DNA of 64,000 nucleotides from Herminiimonas sp. (GTDB lineage Bacteria; Pseudomonadota; Gammaproteobacteria; Burkholderiales; Burkholderiaceae_D): NCBI GenBank assembly GCA_028292265.1, contig JAQGMR010000046.1, positions 1 to 64,000 of the forward strand, read 5' to 3'. Shown piece by piece: positions 19,253 to 32,179 of this stretch (position 1 is its first letter; each line of letters starts with the position of its first letter). The notes under the pieces were generated by a model. It saw only the letters and a program-made list of their open reading frames with translations, ran no database searches and was not told where the DNA came from. The position numbers and the translations under genes were made by a program.

Positions 19253-20544
19253 CCAGCCTGCACTCCCGGCACATCAATCCGCTCATCCTCGCTGGCCTCG
19301 ATGGCAGCAACTGGGGCCTGTCCGACTACGTCAAGCGCGGCGGCTACGAATCCCTGAAGCGGATTCTGAACGACAAGATCACGCCAGAGCAAGTCATCGC
19401 CGAGCTTAAGGCATCGTCGCTGCGCGGTCGCGGCGGCGCTGGCTTCCCGACGGGCCTCAAGTGGAGCTTTATGCCGCGCCAGTTCCCGGGGCAGAAATAC
19501 CTTGTTTGCAATTCGGACGAAGGCGAACCAGGCACCTTCAAGGATCGCGACATCATTCGCTACAACCCGCACGCTCTTATCGAAGGCATGGCCATTGGCG
19601 CCTATGCGATGGGCATTACTGTGGGCTACAACTACATCCACGGCGAGATCTGGGCCGACTACGAGCGCTTCGAGGAAGCGCTGGAAGAGGCGCGCGCGGC
19701 GGGCTTCCTGGGCGACCGGATCATGGGCAGCGAATTCACTTTTCAGCTGCATGCGTTCCATGGTTATGGCGCCTACATCTGAGGCGAAGAAACCGCACTG
19801 CTCGAATCGCTCGAAGGCAAGAAGGGACAGCCGCGCTTCAAGCCGCCGTTCCCGGCCAGCTTTGGCCTGTACGGCAAGCCGACTACGATCAATAACACCG
19901 AAACCTTTGCCGCCGTGCCTTTCATCTTCAAGATGGGTGGCCCGGCTTACGCGGGACTGGGCAAGCCGAACAACGGTGGCACCAAGATATTTTCCGTCTC
20001 GGGTGACGTGGCCCTGCCGGGCAATTACGAAGTTCCGCTCGGCACGCCGTTCGCCAAACTGCTTGAACTGGCTGGCGGCATGCGTGACGGTAAAAAAATC
20101 AAGGCCGTTATCCCCGGAGGCTCGTCGATGCCGGTGCTGACTGGCGAGGTCATGATGGCGACCGACATGGACTACGACTCGATCGCCAAGGCAGGCTCCA
20201 TGCTGGGCTCGGGCGCAGTCATCGTCATGGACGAAACGCGTTGCATGGTTCGCTCGCTATTGCGCCTCTCGTACTTCTATTTTGAGGAATCCTGCGGTCA
20301 ATGCACGCCGTGCCGCGAAGGCACCGGCTGGCTGTATCGCATGGTTCACCGGATAGAGCATGGCCAAGGCCGTCCGGACGATCTCGATCTGCTCAACTCG
20401 GTAGCCGACAACATTCAGGGCCGCACCATTTGCGCCCTGGGCGATGCCGCGGCGATGCCGGTGCGCGCCATGATCAAGAACTTCACGGAAGAGTTCGAGT
20501 ACCACATAGAACACAAGAAGTGCATGGTGCCGCATTACGTCTGA
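19249..20544 (+). CDS. nuoF: NADH-quinone oxidoreductase subunit F, interrupted by an in-frame TGA at codon 178
   Basis: 51-kDa NADH- and FMN-binding subunit with cluster N3. The frame runs 432 codons, and protein similarity continues unbroken on both sides of TGA 19780-19782. Upstream are [18 protein letters not shown] and [15 protein letters not shown]. The sequence before the stop is HGYGAYI and the next residues are [16 protein letters not shown]. The N3 ligands [14 protein letters not shown] and [13 protein letters not shown] are intact. In the family the interrupted position is the Cys of ICGEETAL, next to the FMN/NADH site, so TGC has become TGA by one base. As read, translation would stop at 177 residues. 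Sequencing error, a real nonsense mutation, readthrough or recoding are all possible. The gene was kept as CDS because nothing else is damaged. Confidence 0.9.
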
Positions 20545-20733
20545 CGCATTCGAACAAGATTTGAAATTAACCGGCGTCGCCGCGCAAGGTATTGCGCGGA
20601 TAACCGAGGCCGGCGCTACAGGATTGGACATACAGGGATCAAGGTCGCGGCAACTTCAGGCCGTCCTTGAAAGACTCCAGGATGGGCTTCACATAGCGAA
20701 GCCCATCACAATGAACGCGAAAAAAGCAGAGCC

Positions 20734-23070
20734 ATGGTTGAAATAGAAATCGACGGCAAGAAAGTGGAAGTCCAAGAGGGCAGTATGGTCATGGACGCCG
20801 CCAACAAGGTCGGCACCTACATACCGCACTTTTGCTATCACAAGAAGCTGTCCATCGCGGCCAACTGCCGCATGTGCCTGGTTGAAGTCGAGAAGGCACC
20901 GAAGCCCTTGCCGGCCTGCGCCACACCGGTCACGCCCGGCATGATCGTGCGCTCGCACAGTGAAAAGGCAGTCAAGGCGCAAAAAGGCGTGATGGAGTTC
21001 TTGCTGATCAATCACCCGCTCGACTGCCCCATCTGCGACCAGGGCGGCGAGTGCCAGTTGCAGGACCTCGCGGTGGGTTACGGATCCTCTTCTTCACGCT
21101 ATGCGGAAGAGAAGCGCGTCGTCGCGCCCAAGGATGCCGGCCCGCTGATTTCTATGAAAGAAATGAGCCGCTGCATTCACTGCACGCGTTGCGTGCGCTT
21201 CGGCCAGGAAATCGCCGGCGTCATGGAATTCGGCATGTTGAATCGAGGCGAACATGCCGAGATCACGTCCTTCGTCGGCAAGACCGTCGATTCCGAATTG
21301 TCCGGCAACATGATCGACTTGTGTCCCGTTGGCGCGCTAACCTCAAAGCCATTCCGCTATTCCGCGCGGAACTGGGAGCTGTCGCGTCGCAAGTCAGTGA
21401 GTCCGCACGACAGCCTGGGTTCCAACCTGATGGTTCAGGTCAGGGGCAACCAGGTCATGCGCATTCTGCCGTTGGAAAACGAAGCCATCAATGAATGCTG
21501 GCTGTCCGACCGCGACCGCTTCTCGTATGAGGGCCTGAATACGCCGGACCGCCTGACCACGCCGATGATCAAGCAGGACGGCAAGTGGCAGCAAACCGAC
21601 TGGCAAAGCGCGCTCGAATACGTGGCCCATGGCCTGCGCAACATCCGCCATGAACATAGCGCAGATTCTATCGCCGCTCTGGCCGCGCCTTACTCAACGC
21701 TGGAAGAATTGTCGTTGCTGCAAAAGCTGGTGCGCGGCATGGGTTCCGACAACGTCGACTTCCGGCTGCGCCAGTCAGACTTCGCGCTCGGCCGCGAAGT
21801 CACGCCATGGCTCGGCATGTCGATCACGCAGTTCGCCAAATTGAAGCGCGTCTTTATCATCGGCTCCAATCTGCGCAAAGACCATCCGCTGCTTGCTGCA
21901 AAATTGCGGCTGGCCGCTAAGCAGGGCGCCCACGTCAGCATGCTCAACGCAGCGCATGATGAACAACTGATGCCGATTGCGAACAAGCTGGTGGCCGCGC
22001 CATCCGCGTGGCTCGCCGCGCTTACCGAAGTCATGGTCGCCGTTGGGCAGGCCGGGAACATCGCCGTGCCCGCCGGTTTTGACAACATCGAACCGTCGGC
22101 CGAGGCGCGCCAAACCGCCGCCAGCCTTTTGTCTGGCGAGCCGCGCGCCATCCTCATCGGCAATGCGGCCGCGAACCATCCTCAATTATCTGAATTGCAC
22201 GCCGCGGCGCAATGGATCGCCGAGGCCACGGGCGCCACACTGGGCTACCTCACGGAAGGCGCCAACGCCATCGGCGGCCATGTTGCCAATGCGCTGCCGT
22301 CTGGCGAGGGCAACGCGCTGCAGTTCTTCCAGCAGCCGCGCAAGGCTTATGTCCTGTTGCATGCCGAACCTGCCTATGACGTTCAAGATCCTCAAGCGGC
22401 TGCAGCGGCGCTCGGCGCCGCTGATATGGTTGTCGTGATGTCGCCATACCAGCACGGCATGGAGTACGCCGATGTGCTGCTGCCGGTATCGCCATTCAGC
22501 GAAACCGCGGGCACGTTCATCAGTTGCGAAGGACGCGCCCAGGGATTCAATGGCACCGTAAAACCGCTCGGCGACACGCGTCCGGCATGGAAAGTCTTGC
22601 GCGTGCTTGGCAATCTGCTGGGCCTGCAGGGCTTCGACTACGACACCTCCGAGCAGATCCGCAACGAAGTATTGGGCGCGGCGACGCTGGCAGAAGTCGA
22701 TCTCGCGGCGCACCTGAACAATCGCACCTCACTGGCGCCGCAACGCATTGAAGGCGGCACCAGCGACGAGCTTGAGCGTTTCGGGGAAGTGGGCATCTAT
22801 TCAGGCGATGCGATCGTGCGCCGCTCGCCGCCGCTGCAGGCAACGCGCGACGGCCAGCCACCGAGGGCGTGGGTTTCGCCGGCTTTGGCGCAGCGTCTTG
22901 GCGTTGGCGCTGGCGCCGCGGTAAAGGTTACGCAGGGTTCAGGCAGCACGATTCTTCCCGTAGGCATCGATGCTGGTCTTCCAGAAAACGTGGTCCGCGT
23001 CCCAACGGCACATCACGCAACGGCGGCGCTTGGCGCCATGTTCGGCGCAATCGCGGTGGAGAAAGCCTGA
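20734..23070 (+). CDS. nuoG: NADH-quinone oxidoreductase subunit G
   Basis: 75-kDa iron-sulfur subunit that carries electrons from NuoF/E toward NuoI/B. The N-terminal [2Fe-2S] domain has [15 protein letters not shown]. The [18 protein letters not shown] box and [14 protein letters not shown] bind [4Fe-4S] clusters, and [15 protein letters not shown] closes the cluster region. A molybdopterin-oxidoreductase-like domain with no cofactor role fills the rest of the 778 residues. It is separated from nuoF by 189 bp, the widest gap among these subunits, with nothing recognisable in it. The stop overlaps the nuoH ATG. Confidence 0.97.
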   Translation: MVEIEIDGKKVEVQEGSMVMDAANKVGTYIPHFCYHKKLSIAANCRMCLVEVEKAPKPLPACATPVTPGMIVRSHSEKAVKAQKGVMEFLLINHPLDCPICDQGGECQLQDLAVGYGSSSSRYAEEKRVVAPKDAGPLISMKEMSRCIHCTRCVRFGQEIAGVMEFGMLNRGEHAEITSFVGKTVDSELSGNMIDLCPVGALTSKPFRYSARNWELSRRKSVSPHDSLGSNLMVQVRGNQVMRILPLENEAINECWLSDRDRFSYEGLNTPDRLTTPMIKQDGKWQQTDWQSALEYVAHGLRNIRHEHSADSIAALAAPYSTLEELSLLQKLVRGMGSDNVDFRLRQSDFALGREVTPWLGMSITQFAKLKRVFIIGSNLRKDHPLLAAKLRLAAKQGAHVSMLNAAHDEQLMPIANKLVAAPSAWLAALTEVMVAVGQAGNIAVPAGFDNIEPSAEARQTAASLLSGEPRAILIGNAAANHPQLSELHAAAQWIAEATGATLGYLTEGANAIGGHVANALPSGEGNALQFFQQPRKAYVLLHAEPAYDVQDPQAAAAALGAADMVVVMSPYQHGMEYADVLLPVSPFSETAGTFISCEGRAQGFNGTVKPLGDTRPAWKVLRVLGNLLGLQGFDYDTSEQIRNEVLGAATLAEVDLAAHLNNRTSLAPQRIEGGTSDELERFGEVGIYSGDAIVRRSPPLQATRDGQPPRAWVSPALAQRLGVGAGAAVKVTQGSGSTILPVGIDAGLPENVVRVPTAHHATAALGAMFGAIAVEKA

Positions 23071-24143
23071 TGGACCAACTGCTCGTCAACATTCACACGA
23101 CCGGCGAAGGGATGTTCGGTTACGTCTGGCCGCTGGTCTGGAATGTGTTCAAGATTATCTGCGTGGTACTGCCGCTGATGGGGTGCGTCGCTTATCTCAC
23201 GCTGTGGGAACGCAAGATGATCGGCTGGATGCATGTTCGCCTCGGTCCGAACCGTGTCGGTCCGGCCGGCCTCTTGCAACCGATCGCCGATGCGCTCAAG
23301 TTGCTGTTGAAAGAAATCGTGGTGCCGGCCAAGGCCAACAAGGCGCTATTCGTGCTGGCTCCGGTCATGACCATCATGCCGGCGCTGGCCGCATGGGTCG
23401 TCATTCCTTTCGGACCAGAAACGGCGCTGGCCAACATCAACGCCGGCCTGCTGTTCGCCATGGCGATCACCTCGGTCGAGGTGTACGGCATCATCATCGC
23501 CGGCTGGGCCTCCAACTCGAAATACGCCTTCATCGGCGCCATGCGCGCGTCAGCCCAAATGATTTCCTATGAAATCTGCATGGGTTTCGTGCTGGTGATT
23601 GTGCTGATGGTGTCTGGCAGCCTGAACTTCACCGACATCGTCATGCAGCAGACGCATGGCTGGTTTGCCGACCGCGGACTGAACTTTCTTTCCTGGAACT
23701 GGCTGCCGCTGTTGCCGATGTTCTTCGTCTATGTCATCTCCGGCATTGCGGAAACAAATCGCCATCCATTCGACGTGGTCGAAGGCGAATCGGAAATCGT
23801 AGCGGGTCATATGGTCGAGTATTCCGGCATGTCGTTTGCCATGTTCTTCCTGGCCGAATATGCCAACATGATCCTGATCTCGGCCCTGGCCGCGCTCATG
23901 TTCCTGGGCGGCTGGAACCCGCCGGTGAATTCCTTCCTGCTCAATTGGATTCCGGGCTGGATATGGCTTGGCATCAAGACCTTCCTCGTGGTCTCGATCT
24001 TCGTCTGGGTGCGCGCCTCGTTTCCGCGCTATCGGTATGACCAGATCATGCGCCTTGGCTGGAAAGTGTTCATTCCCCTTACGTTGGGCTATCTCGTGAT
24101 CGTAGCTGCATGGATGCAGACCAGCTGGAACATCTGGAAGTAG
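23070..24143 (+). CDS. nuoH: NADH-quinone oxidoreductase subunit H
   Basis: ND1 homologue at the base of the hydrophilic arm, lining the quinone chamber. The 357 residues contain eight or more hydrophobic helices and the signatures [33 protein letters not shown] and [23 protein letters not shown] 23070 shares a base with the nuoG stop. Confidence 0.97.
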   Translation: MDQLLVNIHTTGEGMFGYVWPLVWNVFKIICVVLPLMGCVAYLTLWERKMIGWMHVRLGPNRVGPAGLLQPIADALKLLLKEIVVPAKANKALFVLAPVMTIMPALAAWVVIPFGPETALANINAGLLFAMAITSVEVYGIIIAGWASNSKYAFIGAMRASAQMISYEICMGFVLVIVLMVSGSLNFTDIVMQQTHGWFADRGLNFLSWNWLPLLPMFFVYVISGIAETNRHPFDVVEGESEIVAGHMVEYSGMSFAMFFLAEYANMILISALAALMFLGGWNPPVNSFLLNWIPGWIWLGIKTFLVVSIFVWVRASFPRYRYDQIMRLGWKVFIPLTLGYLVIVAAWMQTSWNIWK

Positions 24144-24196
24144 GGCGTCGACCGCTTGAGATCGCTCGGGCGCGCGCACATTAAAGGTTGAAGCAA

Positions 24197-24685
24197 ATGG
24201 AAGCCATCAAGGATTTTTTTGGAAGTCTCATGCTGCGGGAGTTGTTCCGGGGGCTGGCGCTCACGGGTCGCTACATGTTCGCCCGCAAAATTACGATTCA
24301 GTTCCCGGAAGAGAAGACGCCGCTGTCACCGCGTTTCCGTGGGCTGCATGCACTACGTCGCTACCCTAACGGGGAAGAGCGCTGTATCGCCTGCAAGCTT
24401 TGCGAAGCGGTTTGCCCTGCGCTCGCCATCACCATCGAGTCGGAGCAGCGTGACGACGGCAGCCGCCGTACCACGCGCTACGACATCGACCTGACCAAGT
24501 GCATCTTCTGCGGCTTCTGCGAAGAGTCTTGCCCGGTTGACTCGATTGTTGAAACCAACACGCTCGAGTACCACGGCGAAAAGCGCGGCGACCTGTACTA
24601 CACGAAGGAAATGCTGCTCGCGGTCGGCGACCGCTATGAAAAAGAGATCGCCGAAAGTCGCGCGGCTGATGCGGCTTACCGTTGA
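24197..24685 (+). CDS. nuoI: NADH-quinone oxidoreductase subunit I
   Basis: 23-kDa ferredoxin-like subunit with two [4Fe-4S] clusters (N6a, N6b). The 162 residues carry [16 protein letters not shown] and [18 protein letters not shown], each a complete C-x2-C-x2-C-x3-C-P set. I chose ATG 24197 after AAAGG; the in-frame TTG at 24188 overlaps the ribosome site. Confidence 0.97.
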   Translation: MEAIKDFFGSLMLRELFRGLALTGRYMFARKITIQFPEEKTPLSPRFRGLHALRRYPNGEERCIACKLCEAVCPALAITIESEQRDDGSRRTTRYDIDLTKCIFCGFCEESCPVDSIVETNTLEYHGEKRGDLYYTKEMLLAVGDRYEKEIAESRAADAAYR

Positions 24686-24769
24686 AGCCGACATTGCCGA
24701 CGTTGCGCACATTATTGATTAACAAGGCTGCCTTCCTGCCCGAAGCGCCGCCTGCCTGACTGGTCCACC

Positions 24770-25423
24770 ATGGAATTCAAAACTTTTCTGTTTTACGCCT
24801 TCTCGGTCGTCCTTGTGATTGCCGCGATGCGCGTCGTCACGGACCGCAACCCCGTCCATGCCGCCTTGTTCCTGGTGTTGTCCTTCTTTTCGGCGGCGGC
24901 GATCTGGATGCTGCTCAAGGCAGAATTTTTGGCCATCGTGCTGGTGCTGGTGTATGTCGGCGCGGTCATGGTGCTGTTCCTGTTCGTCGTGATGATGCTC
25001 GACATTGATATCGACAAGATGCGCGAGAACTTCTGGGGTTACTTCCCGTTCGCTGCGAGCATTGGCGTAATCATCGTGCTTGAAATGGCGGCAGTGCTGT
25101 TCCGCGGCTTCTTCTCGATAGAAAATCGCGTGCCCGCATCGGCCAGTTCCATCGGCAACACCAAGGAACTGGGCAAGCTGATCTACACCAATTACGTCTA
25201 CGCCTTCGAAATTGCCGCGGTGGTCCTGCTGGTTGCGATCGTCGCCGCGGTTGCCCTCACGCTGCGCCGTCGCAAGGACAGCAAGTATTTCAATCCGTCC
25301 GACGCGGTCAAGGTGCGCAGTCAGGATCGCATCCGTATCGTCCGCATGAAGTCCGAGACGCCGCAACCCGCGCCGGCCGCCATCGCGCCCGCAGCCACGG
25401 CCGCGACGCCGAAAATCCAATAA
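24770..25423 (+). CDS. nuoJ: NADH-quinone oxidoreductase subunit J
   Basis: ND6 homologue of the membrane arm. Of the 217 residues the first 170 form five hydrophobic helices with the [20 protein letters not shown] signature. The tail is basic, then Ala/Pro-rich ([18 protein letters not shown]), as in other betaproteobacteria. nuoK follows at 10 bp. Confidence 0.96.
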   Translation: MEFKTFLFYAFSVVLVIAAMRVVTDRNPVHAALFLVLSFFSAAAIWMLLKAEFLAIVLVLVYVGAVMVLFLFVVMMLDIDIDKMRENFWGYFPFAASIGVIIVLEMAAVLFRGFFSIENRVPASASSIGNTKELGKLIYTNYVYAFEIAAVVLLVAIVAAVALTLRRRKDSKYFNPSDAVKVRSQDRIRIVRMKSETPQPAPAAIAPAATAATPKIQ

Positions 25424-25433
25424 GGGCCGCATC

Positions 25434-25742
25434 GTGAACCTGTCACTCGCACACTTCCTCATTCTCGGCGCCATCCTGTTCGCCATATCCATCGTCGGCA
25501 TCTTCCTGAATCGCAAGAACATCATCATTCTCCTGATGGCGATTGAATTGATGCTGCTGGCTGTGAACATGAACTTCGTCGCGTTTTCTTATTACCTTGG
25601 CGACGCCGCTGGACAGATTTTCGTGTTCTTCATTCTCACCGTCGCCGCCGCGGAATCCGCGATCGGCCTCGCTATCCTGGTGGTGATGTTCCGGAACCTG
25701 GACACCATCAATGTGGAAGACCTGGATTCGCTGAAGGGCTGA
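25434..25742 (+). CDS. nuoK: NADH-quinone oxidoreductase subunit K
   Basis: ND4L homologue: three helices in 102 residues, with the membrane Glu residues of [19 protein letters not shown] and [14 protein letters not shown] that take part in proton transfer. The start is GTG 25434. Confidence 0.97.
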   Translation: MNLSLAHFLILGAILFAISIVGIFLNRKNIIILLMAIELMLLAVNMNFVAFSYYLGDAAGQIFVFFILTVAAAESAIGLAILVVMFRNLDTINVEDLDSLKG

Positions 25743-25754
25743 TACAGGAATCGC

Positions 25755-25835
25755 AAAGCAGCGCGCTGAAGGCAACGTACTGAAGACGACGCACTCAACG
25801 CAGCGCACTGAAGGCAGCGTGCCGAAGACAACGAA
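25755..25835 (+). repeat. Degenerate short tandem repeats between nuoK and nuoL
   Basis: Several imperfect copies of CGCACTGAAGGCAGCG and shortened versions (GCGCTGAAGGCAACG, GTACTGAAGACGACG, GTGCCGAAGACAACG) fill this gap. No ribosome site or conserved peptide is evident. Confidence 0.5.
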
Positions 25836-25887
25836 ATAAATACTGGCAACACAGCACAACAAAAGCAGGATCACTACAGGGTTCATC

Positions 25888-27942
<2,055 letters not shown>

Positions 27943-27963
27943 TCAGCGATAAGAACAATAACC

Positions 27964-29451
27964 ATGGCGTCATCTTTCCCTCTACTGAGTCTCGCGATTT
28001 GGGTGCCAATCGCCTTCGGCGTTTTTGTGCTCGCATTCGGTCGGGACGACAACCCTGGCCTTGCGCGCGGCGCATCGCTGATTGGCTCGATCGTCAGCTT
28101 CCTCATCACCTTGCCGCTGTTGCAGCGATTCGATAACGCCGCCCACGGCATGCAGTTCGTCGAGAAGACGGGCTGGATCGAGCACTTCAATGTTTTCTAC
28201 TCGCTCGGCATCGATGGCCTGTCGCTCTGGTTCATCCCGCTTACCGCATTGATCACCGTGATCGTCGTCATCGCCGGCTGGGAAGTGATCGAGAAAAAAG
28301 TGTCGCAGTACATGGGCGCTTTCCTGATCCTGTCGGGCTTGATGATCGGCGTGTTCTGCGCACTCGATGGCCTGCTGTTCTACGTGTTCTTCGAAGCGAC
28401 GCTGATCCCGATGTTCATCATTATCGGCGTCTGGGGCGGCACCAACCGCGTCTATGCCGCGCTCAAGTTCTTCCTCTACACCTTCCTCGGCTCACTGCTG
28501 ATGCTGGTGGCGCTGATCTACCTCTACAGCAAGTCCAACGGCAGCTTTGACATCCTGGTCTGGCACAAGACTGCCATGCCGCTGTCGGCGCAGATACTGG
28601 TTTTCCTGGCATTCCTGATGGCCTTCGCCGTCAAGGTACCAATGTGGCCAGTCCACACCTGGCTGCCGGACGCCCACGTTGAAGCGCCAACCGGCGGCTC
28701 CGTCGTACTGGCGGCCATCATGCTCAAGCTTGGCGCGTACGGCTTCCTGCGCTTCTCCCTGCCGATCACGCCAGATGCCAGCCACTACCTGGCACCGTTC
28801 ATCATCACGCTGTCATTAATTGCGGTCATCTACATCGGCCTGGTCGCCATGGTGCAGACCGACATGAAAAAGCTGGTGGCCTATTCGTCGATTGCCCACA
28901 TGGGTTTCGTCACGCTCGGCTTCTTCGTCTTCAATGACATGGCCATGCAGGGCGGCATTGCCCAAATGATTTCGCATGGCTTCGTGTCCGGCGCCATGTT
29001 CCTTTGCATCGGCGTGCTGTACGACCGCATGCATACCCGCGCCATCGCCGACTACGGCGGCGTGGTCAACACCATGCCGCGTTTCGCCGCCTTCTTCGTG
29101 CTGTTCTCGCTGGCCAATTGCGGCTTGCCCGGCACTTCGGGATTCGTCGGCGAATTCATGGTCATTCTCGGCGCGGTCAAATTCAATTTCTGGATCGGTC
29201 TGCTGGCCGCAACCGCGCTAATACTCGGCGCCGCCTATTCACTGTGGCTGGTCAAGCGCGTGGTGTTCGGCGAAGTGGGCAATAGCCATGTGGCACAACT
29301 GCTGGACTTGAACAAGCGCGAGTTTTTCATTCTCGGCGTGCTTGCCCTCGCCACCATCTGGATGGGCGTTTATCCCGCGCCATTTACGGACACCATGCAA
29401 ACGTCGGTCGCGGACCTGTTGAAGCATGTCGCGATATCCAAGGTAAATTAA
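27964..29451 (+). CDS. nuoM: NADH-quinone oxidoreductase subunit M
   Basis: ND4 homologue, the middle antiporter-like proton pump. The 495 residues show FYVFFEATLIPMFIIIGVWG with the key Glu, AFAVKVPMWPVHTWLPDAHV with the key Lys, and DMKKLVAYSSIAHMGFV. It begins 21 bp after nuoL. Confidence 0.97.
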   Translation: MASSFPLLSLAIWVPIAFGVFVLAFGRDDNPGLARGASLIGSIVSFLITLPLLQRFDNAAHGMQFVEKTGWIEHFNVFYSLGIDGLSLWFIPLTALITVIVVIAGWEVIEKKVSQYMGAFLILSGLMIGVFCALDGLLFYVFFEATLIPMFIIIGVWGGTNRVYAALKFFLYTFLGSLLMLVALIYLYSKSNGSFDILVWHKTAMPLSAQILVFLAFLMAFAVKVPMWPVHTWLPDAHVEAPTGGSVVLAAIMLKLGAYGFLRFSLPITPDASHYLAPFIITLSLIAVIYIGLVAMVQTDMKKLVAYSSIAHMGFVTLGFFVFNDMAMQGGIAQMISHGFVSGAMFLCIGVLYDRMHTRAIADYGGVVNTMPRFAAFFVLFSLANCGLPGTSGFVGEFMVILGAVKFNFWIGLLAATALILGAAYSLWLVKRVVFGEVGNSHVAQLLDLNKREFFILGVLALATIWMGVYPAPFTDTMQTSVADLLKHVAISKVN

Positions 29452-29454
29452 TCG

Positions 29455-30939
29455 ATGAACGTCAATCTTATTCCCGTCTATCCGGAAGTTTTCTTGCTGA
29501 TTGCCACCTCGGCGATCCTCCTGATCGACATGTTCCTGCCCGAGGCCCGGCGCCATATCACCTACCTGCTCAGCATGTTGACGCTGGCTATTTGCGCCGC
29601 GCTCACGCTGAACGACTTCAACGCCGGTACTACAAGCTACACCTTCCACAACATGTTCGTGTCGGACCCGATGTCGAGCCTGCTCAAGCTGGTGTCCTAT
29701 GCCGCGGTGGCCATCACGTTCGTCTACTCGCGGCAGTACACCACCGCGCGTGGCATGCTTGGCGGCACACTGGGCGGCGAGTTCTACGTCCTGGCGCTGT
29801 TCTCGCTGCTGGGCCAGATGGTCATGATTTCCGGGAACAGCTTCCTCATCATCTATCTCGGGCTGGAACTGATGTCGCTTTCGCTGTATGCGCTGGTCGC
29901 GCTGCGCCGGGACCACTCCATGTCGACCGAAGCAGCGATGAAGTATTTCATCCTTGGGGCGATGGCCTCCGGCTTCCTGTTGTATGGCATTTCCATGCTG
30001 TACGGCGCGACCGGCTCACTCGACCTGACCGAAGTCGCGAAGGCGACCGCGTCCGGCACGGCAAACCGCACCGTGCTCGTGTTCGGCATCGTGTTCCTCG
30101 TCGCTGGCCTCGCATTCAAGCTGGGTGCCGCACCGTTCCACATGTGGATTCCCGACGTTTATCAAGGTGCACCGACCTCCGTCACTCTGCTGATCGGCGG
30201 CGCACCCAAGCTGGCCGCCTTTGCGATCTGCATCCGCCTGCTGGTCGAAGGTTTGTGGACCCTCGCGGTCGACTGGCAGCAGATGATCGTGGTGCTGGCA
30301 GTGCTCTCCATGGCGGTCGGCAATATCACCGCGATCGTGCAGACCAACTTGAAGCGCATGCTGGCTTATTCGACCATCTCGCAAACCGGTTTCATGCTGC
30401 TCGGCCTGTTGTCCGGCGTCTTCAATGGCAGCAATGCCGTCGCGGCCGCCAATGCCTACAGCGCTGCAATGTTCTACTCGATCACCTATGTCCTGACCAC
30501 GCTCGGCACCTTCGGCGTCATCATGCTGATGTCGCGCTCGGGCTTTGAAGCCGAGAACATCGAGGACTTCAAGGGACTCAATCAGCGCAGCCCCTGGTTT
30601 GCCGCGGTCATGATGATCCTCTTGCTGTCGCTGGCCGGCGTGCCGCCGATGATGGGCTTCTATGCCAAGCTGGAGGTGCTGCAGTCCACATTGGCGACCG
30701 GTCAGATCTGGCTTGCCGTGGTGGCGGTGCTGTTCTCCCTGATCGGCGCCTACTACTACCTGCGCGTCATCAAGGCGATGTACTTTGACGAGCCGACCGA
30801 TACCGCGAAGATTGTCGTCAACACCGACATGCAGGTCGTGCTCAGCCTGAACGGCGTCGCCGTTGTGCTGCTTGGCGTGCTGCCAGGCCCCCTCATGGCC
30901 GCCTGCGTCATCGCCATCACCAAGACCATGGCGACCTGA
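29455..30939 (+). CDS. nuoN: NADH-quinone oxidoreductase subunit N
   Basis: ND2 homologue, third antiporter-like subunit and last nuo gene. The 494 residues show [39 protein letters not shown] and [20 protein letters not shown]. It starts 3 bp after the nuoM stop, and a DUF2818 gene follows 13 bp later. Confidence 0.97.
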   Translation: MNVNLIPVYPEVFLLIATSAILLIDMFLPEARRHITYLLSMLTLAICAALTLNDFNAGTTSYTFHNMFVSDPMSSLLKLVSYAAVAITFVYSRQYTTARGMLGGTLGGEFYVLALFSLLGQMVMISGNSFLIIYLGLELMSLSLYALVALRRDHSMSTEAAMKYFILGAMASGFLLYGISMLYGATGSLDLTEVAKATASGTANRTVLVFGIVFLVAGLAFKLGAAPFHMWIPDVYQGAPTSVTLLIGGAPKLAAFAICIRLLVEGLWTLAVDWQQMIVVLAVLSMAVGNITAIVQTNLKRMLAYSTISQTGFMLLGLLSGVFNGSNAVAAANAYSAAMFYSITYVLTTLGTFGVIMLMSRSGFEAENIEDFKGLNQRSPWFAAVMMILLLSLAGVPPMMGFYAKLEVLQSTLATGQIWLAVVAVLFSLIGAYYYLRVIKAMYFDEPTDTAKIVVNTDMQVVLSLNGVAVVLLGVLPGPLMAACVIAITKTMAT

Positions 30940-30952
30940 AGCAATCTAACGC

Positions 30953-31258
30953 GTGGACAATTCCCTCTCCGCCTGGTTCGTCATCCTGCTGGGCATTGTG
31001 GCGGCGAACCTGCCGTTCCTGTCGGAGCGCCTGTTCCTCGTGCTGCCGACGGGTCGCCCGGTCAAGCCGTTGTGGATGCGCCTCATCGAGCTCGCGGTTT
31101 TGTATGGCGTCGTCATCGGCGCAGGCCGGCTGCTGGAGTCGCGCGCCGGCAATGCGTTTTCCCAAGGTTGGGAATTTTATGCAATTACCGCCTGTCTCTT
31201 CATCGTGCTGGCTTATCCGGGCTTCGTGTTCCGCTATCTCCGCCGTCGCCACGGCTAG
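30953..31258 (+). CDS. DUF2818 family small membrane protein
   Basis: A 101-residue protein with three hydrophobic segments (WFVILLGIVAANLPFL, LIELAVLYGVVIGAG, FYAITACLFIVLAYPGFVF). From memory this family is found almost only directly after nuoN in betaproteobacteria, which suggests a tie to complex I, but no function is established. The start is GTG 30953, 13 bp after nuoN. Confidence 0.85.
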   Translation: MDNSLSAWFVILLGIVAANLPFLSERLFLVLPTGRPVKPLWMRLIELAVLYGVVIGAGRLLESRAGNAFSQGWEFYAITACLFIVLAYPGFVFRYLRRRHG

Positions 31259-31386
31259 CGCGCAGCGCCGAAGCTGGAAGGCAAGTCGTCCACTCGCGTT
31301 GCGCCGGCCTGCATTAAACAAAACCTCGAGAAACCCCGAACCGCAGCGTCGGCCTTTGCCGGCCATAACAGGAGACTGCTTCACGC

Positions 31387-31941
31387 ATGGACTCGCATCT
31401 CAACGAAACCAAAGTCGACAGTGTGCAGGTGTATGACGGCCACTTCCTCAAGGTGCAAAAGGACACCATCCGCCTTCCGGATGGCAAGACATCCACCCGC
31501 GAATACATCGACCATCCCGGCGCCGTCGTCATTCTGCCGCTGCTCGAAGACGGCCGCATCCTGCTGGAGCGGCAATTTCGCTATCCGCAAGGGCGTGTCT
31601 TCATTGAATTCCCGGCCGGTAAAATTGATCCGGGTGAAGATCCGCTGGTTTGCGCCAAGCGCGAGCTGAAAGAAGAAACAGGCTACACCGCCACCGACTG
31701 GCGCTACGTATGCACCATCCACAACGCAATCGCCTACTCGAACGAGCATCTTGAAATCTTCCTTGCCCGGGGTCTGATCGAAGGTGAAGCGGAACTTGAT
31801 GACGGCGAATTTCTGGAGACTGTCACGGCCAGTCAGGCGGAGCTGCTGCAGTGGGTAAGGGAAGGGAAGGTCACCGACGTAAAAACAGTCATTGGCACCT
31901 TCTGGCTGGAAAAAATATTGGCGGGAAGCTGGTCGGTTTAG
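31387..31941 (+). CDS. Nudix hydrolase, ADP-ribose pyrophosphatase type
   Basis: A 184-residue cytoplasmic hydrolase of nucleoside diphosphate derivatives, most like ADP-ribose pyrophosphatases. The Nudix box GKIDPGEDPLVCAKRELKEE continues with TGY. Upstream EFPAG and downstream ISNEHLEIFLA-like elements (YSNEHLEIFLARGL) fit the ADPRase group. It may recycle ADP-ribose near the NADH-consuming complex, but that link is inference from position. No gene is seen from its end to 32179. Confidence 0.85.
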   Translation: MDSHLNETKVDSVQVYDGHFLKVQKDTIRLPDGKTSTREYIDHPGAVVILPLLEDGRILLERQFRYPQGRVFIEFPAGKIDPGEDPLVCAKRELKEETGYTATDWRYVCTIHNAIAYSNEHLEIFLARGLIEGEAELDDGEFLETVTASQAELLQWVREGKVTDVKTVIGTFWLEKILAGSWSV

Positions 31942-32179
31942 CGTAAGACCGGCCTCAGCTCTGGTCGCGATGAAGTATCCGTGTACCGCCGATCGGAGCG
32001 GGATTATTCCGTTCGCAGCACCGGCAGGCAGCATTGCCACCGCGGCTTGCCCAGTGCGGCAACCGATCCTGTTTCGTGTTACGTTCGTGCATGAAAACGG
32101 TGCGCCAATCGATCGGCAATAACCGGCACAAACTGACCTGAACAATGCCGTTGCCCGGCCCAACATCCCGCCCGCTCCC

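Noticed and set aside
19783-19840. Possible SECIS element downstream of the nuoF TGA
   Set aside because: Only a 4-bp stem with loop ATCGC can be drawn by eye. It lacks the G expected in the first two loop positions, and no selenocysteine genes are in the window. Kept as a question, not a feature.
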